This document shows, piece by piece, positions 60,831-64,000 of a stretch of DNA of 64,000 nucleotides; within the stretch, counting starts at the first letter, position 1; the number at the start of each line of letters is the position of its first letter. Location of the stretch: the NCBI GenBank assembly GCA_963922205.1, contig CAWUHX010000005.1, positions 1,178,001-1,242,000 on the forward strand, written 5' to 3'. The notes under the pieces were generated by a model. The model was not told the DNA's origin. It did no database searches and saw only the letters and a list, made by a program, of their open reading frames with translations. Made by a program: the position numbers and the translations under genes. The stretch comes from Romanomermis culicivorax (Eukaryota > Nematoda > Enoplea > Mermithida > Mermithidae).

Positions 60831-61873
60831 TTTCTACGATCACTGAAAAATAAGCTCTTTCTTAGTTACATGTGCTTTGTTCAAGACATATTGAAAGAAT
60901 AAGCATCTTGGTCTTTGGAGCTACAAAGAATGAGAGCAGTTGTCGTAGGACAAACATCAAAGTTAGAAGTAATACTGGAACAATTAGAAGCATTCAGAAG
61001 ACGTGAATTTGGTCCAAGCATGACAAATTTACTTCTAGAGGCCAAGTGTGGTAATGATGCATCAGCAACACATGATACAATAGCTGCATGTGGAACACTA
61101 GAGGATTTTGAGCAAGCTACAGCTGTTGTATATAGAAGCATTAGATTGGAATCATCAGGCTACACTAGGCTTGCAATAATGCCACTATCGACGATAATTT
61201 CACAAAGTACAAAAGGGCTCATTAGCAGCCTTCTGCAATACTATCCTATGAGTGACATATCGTCTTTTGATGCATTTGATCCAAAAAAATACCTGAAGAC
61301 ATGAGCAAGATCCGTGGATTTAAAACAGTAGATCTTACTAAGTTGGCACTTTTATTTGGATTTGATACAGTCGACCTTTGCAATCAGTGGCAGGATTTGT
61401 TGCGCATATTGTATGAAACCGAATTTCTATCAAAAAATAAAAATGTCCCTGCTGACCTTTTCTGGTCAATGGTGTTGGGGTATGAAATTATCGACTGGCG
61501 CCTAAAGGGATCCCTGAGCTTTCTAATCAAACGTATGTTGATCCTACCAGTGTCATCTAGTGATGCAGAAAGAGGTTTCAGCATAATGAAGCACATAAAG
61601 TATGACCATAGATCAAGCCTTGGAAGAGCTCCACTTGATGCATTTTTGCAAATACAGATAAATGGGCCTGAGACGAAAGATTTTGAAGGTATAAAGTATG
61701 CAAAGGAATGGATACGTCGTGGAAAAAGTGCTACAGATACAACAAAAAGACAAGTTGATCGTTTAACCGAAAAAGAACGCATTACAGTCAATAAGTGGAA
61801 ATCAACTATACTTCCAGACTACATGCCAGCAAGTTGGAAAAAATATCTGGAGGGAACAAATTTATTTGTGTGA
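60831..61873 (+). pseudogene. hAT-type transposase, C-terminal part in two overlapping frames
   Basis: The sequence enters as FLRSLKNKLFLSYMCFVQDI (about 60832) with a stop at 60900. It continues in 60915-61304 (SKLEVILEQLEAFRRREFGP ... FDAFDPKKYLKT) and, in another frame overlapping by four bases (ATGA), in 61301-61873. The second frame ends with the hAT dimerisation signature LPVSSSDAERGFSIMKHIK (residues 82-100), RSSL and FLQIQINGP, then a basic tail. The N-terminal BED finger and first catalytic Asp are not present; the gene is cut off where the 854-bp repeat begins. Relatives are the ZMYM/KIAA1586-like branch of hAT proteins, judged by the S-S-x-x-E-R-x-F-S context. No terminal repeats or 8-bp target duplication found. 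Confidence 0.82.
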
Positions 61874-62027
61874 TTTCTGTGGCTTGCTAATTCTATTCTT
61901 GAACTGTGTTTTTTGTTAAAGTGTTCACTTTTGGTCATTTTCTAAGTAAAGTATTCATTTTTCTTCTCCACAATGTGTGACTGATGAGGAAAGAATACCA
62001 TTAATTCAATATTTTTGTATTTTTAGG

Positions 62028-62767
62028 ATGAAGACAATTGAAGGTGCATTTTTTGTCTGGTTCATAATTGTTGACTTATGCAACACTGATGTTGACAGCA
62101 ATATAGAAAATGCAGTGGATCAATCCTCTAGCACTGATAATAAGAAGTGCTTCTTTCAGCATGATGGAGAGCGTATTAGATGTGGGTAAGCTTTAAAATT
62201 CAATATTGTCTACTTTTATTATGTCATTGTGCTAAATAATTGACTATTTTTTATTAGAGACATAGTCTGTCAGGTAACTGGCAATCTGTCACCTGGTGAA
62301 TATTTGATCAGCAAGAAATATTTGAACTTTTACAACCGTCCAGCCTACAATTTATACCGCAAAGTCACAACTGAATATTTTAAGATCAAAGATATGGAAT
62401 TTTGGAGAAATTTGTATGCCAATTCTGAAGACAATTGTGTAAGGTACTTATAACTTTAGCTATTTTAGGATGAAGAAAATGTATAAACTCACTGTGAGTG
62501 CTTAGAATCTGAAATTTTGTGTGGAAGCTCAACTAATATATACACTCCTCATTTAGATTTTACAAAATTGTTACACATGAAGATATTCCCCAAGATCAGA
62601 CATTGATAATACAAGATGGGCAATGCTTAAAGAACATCACTAAAACAGTGTTCAAGTTTTATATGAATGTCCGCCTTCAAGCATGTTGTCGATGTCCATG
62701 TTTGAAGGATGATATACTTCTTACACAAGAAGAGTTAGTTGTAGCTGTTACATTATTAGTCTATTAA
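62028..62767 (+). CDS. three-exon gene for a putative secreted Cys-containing protein
   Basis: Exons 62028-62185, 62258-62443 and 62557-62767 join in phase (both introns phase 2) to give 184 codons without a stop. Introns of 72 and 113 bp have standard ends (GG|GTAAGC to TTATTAG|A; AAG|GTACTT to CATTTAG|A). The N-terminus MKTIEGAFFVWFIIVDLC is hydrophobic and looks like a signal peptide, and the body has about ten cysteines, including a terminal ACCRCPCLKDD cluster. Central parts read SPGEYLISKKYLNFYNRPAY and DIPQDQTLIIQDGQCLKN. I recognise no family. An in-frame earlier start at 61977 exists, but a possible acceptor (TTTTTAG) lies between them, so an upstream exon is also possible. It starts about 150 bp after the hAT frame and could be a host gene. 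Two phase-compatible introns are stronger evidence than the frames alone. Confidence 0.6.
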
Positions 62768-64000
62768 AAATATACTAATGTCTATGATTTTTACTTTTGT
62801 TGTCCTCATATTGGCGTTTTTCTGATGAATGATGCCACACTATCAATGGGTTTGTCGGGCTGTTAATGAACAATTTAGTCATTAATGCATGCACATATGA
62901 GTTAATAAACATGTTAATACATGGTAGTTGCAGTAATGAATGAAACACACACCCAAATTTATTTCAATTGATTTAAGATACATAACATACAAATTTTAAA
63001 ATTCAATCTAAATCTAACACAATTTGGGTCGGCAATGGGGGCATAGGCGGACGAGGCTGGGCTGGTGGCAAGGTGGGCAACATTGTGGCAATTGCGTGAA
63101 TGGAATGAGCAGCAACATGCCGCACAAACCATCCACGCAATTGCCACACCGCTATACCCACTAAGCCCACCAGCCCTATCAGCAACAAAGCGAAAACTAT
63201 AATGCAAGAAGCATTAGTTTAGAAACAAGTATATTGATTAGTTGGTAGCAATAATATTGTTAATCACTATTATTAGCTTGAGAAGCATGGGACTGTATAA
63301 GTTAAGTCCAGCTGTAGTAAGTTTAGGTTAGTATGAGTAATAACCAACACAACACTACATACGTACATTCAACAGAGGAATAGTGCACACAATACTTTAT
63401 AATTAGCATGATATTACAGAAAAGTCGGGCACCCATTGATAATGATATGTGTAAAAAAACAAAATGCAAGAATGATACAGACAATTAATGAACTGATAGA
63501 TAAACTATATTACATCAGAATTCAGAATCTGTTTTGGGGAAAATGTCTTGCATGGTTGATCCAAGAGTGATTTTTTTATTTTTGCTCTACCGAAATTCTC
63601 AGACCTGCTTTAAAATTTTAATGAACTTACTAGAAATTGGCGGAAAAGGCATGATAGCATACGTTGTTGATACAATTTGCTTCCAGCCAAAAATTTGACT
63701 CTCCACAACTGAAGCATGGATAGTAATCAGCTTACAGTAACATAGATTAAGGGTTGTTATAGAATGTGAAAAAAACTAAAGCATGCATAATATTCATTTC
63801 TTAGGGATTTAGATACAACAGAATGTAATGTAAATAACTATAATCATTTTCACATCTTACTTTTTTAAATTTTCGTAATAACTATTCCCACAAATCATAG
63901 TTATTGTTGAAGCAGTGGTAATGAAAAATTATCTGAGAAAGTTGAACAAAGAATTAGAATTTATCATCAAACATGCATAATTTTTGAAATAAACTTTCCA
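62768..64000. other. no certain gene; one membrane/proline-rich frame
   Basis: At about 63003-63190 the minus strand reads LLIGLVGLVGIAVWQL, a hydrophobic span, followed by a proline-rich end (LPPAQPRPPMPPLP). It begins just after a candidate acceptor (TTGCATTATAG), so it may be a last exon of a gene whose other exons were not found. The same stretch has a perfect 15-bp inverted repeat (63084-63098 with 63134-63148). The rest holds nothing recognised. Confidence 0.35.

Overview
The window looks like AT-rich genomic DNA from an invertebrate animal, plausibly an aquatic one such as a cnidarian; the species cannot be named from the sequence. Support comes from GT-AG introns, eukaryotic transposon families (Merlin, PIF/Harbinger, MULE, hAT, Polinton-type polymerase, two kinds of LINE, a solo LTR) and the lack of bacterial-style gene packing. 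No rRNA, CRISPR array, plasmid or phage feature was seen. Almost everything recognisable is mobile-element sequence in different stages of decay. Only one long uninterrupted recognisable gene is present, the Merlin transposase at 20886-21818. One short spliced candidate host gene lies at 62028-62767.

Layout. 0.1-3.1 kb: decayed MULE gene (minus). 3.1-7.1 kb: no gene recognised. 7.2-12.4 kb: a repeat-rich block with a decayed Polinton-type protein-primed DNA polymerase B gene (plus), whose 5' part is duplicated at 18.9-20.3 kb. 12.5-16.1 kb: second decayed MULE (plus). 16.9-18.5 kb: 3' end of a LINE with a restriction-like endonuclease, beside a GC-rich repeat-bearing reading frame. 20.35-22.36 kb: complete Merlin element inserted in the duplicated polymerase segment; the first copy at 9.15 kb preserves the empty target site. 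22.4-36.6 kb: three copies of a long repeat, one inverted and split by an 808-bp solo LTR, with a transposase-like pseudogene (25.8-28.3 kb) and a secreted-protein-like pseudogene (31.0-31.8 kb) between them. 36.9-38.1 kb and 39.4-45.1 kb: two LINE relics on the minus strand whose ORF1 carries a CCHC zinc knuckle followed by a NADAR domain. 47.3 and 60.0 kb: two nearly identical 854-bp repeats. 53.5-56.1 kb: PIF/Harbinger element with two genes on opposite strands that interlock through their introns; its empty site is preserved at 35.5 kb. 60.8-61.9 kb: hAT transposase C-terminal part. 62.0-62.8 kb: three-exon gene for a putative secreted cysteine-containing protein.

The most interesting signals are the NADAR domain inside LINE ORF1 in two independent copies, the interleaved antisense gene pair of the Harbinger element, and two transposon insertions that can each be matched to an empty site in the same window. 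Exon limits of decayed genes are approximate unless splice sites are named.
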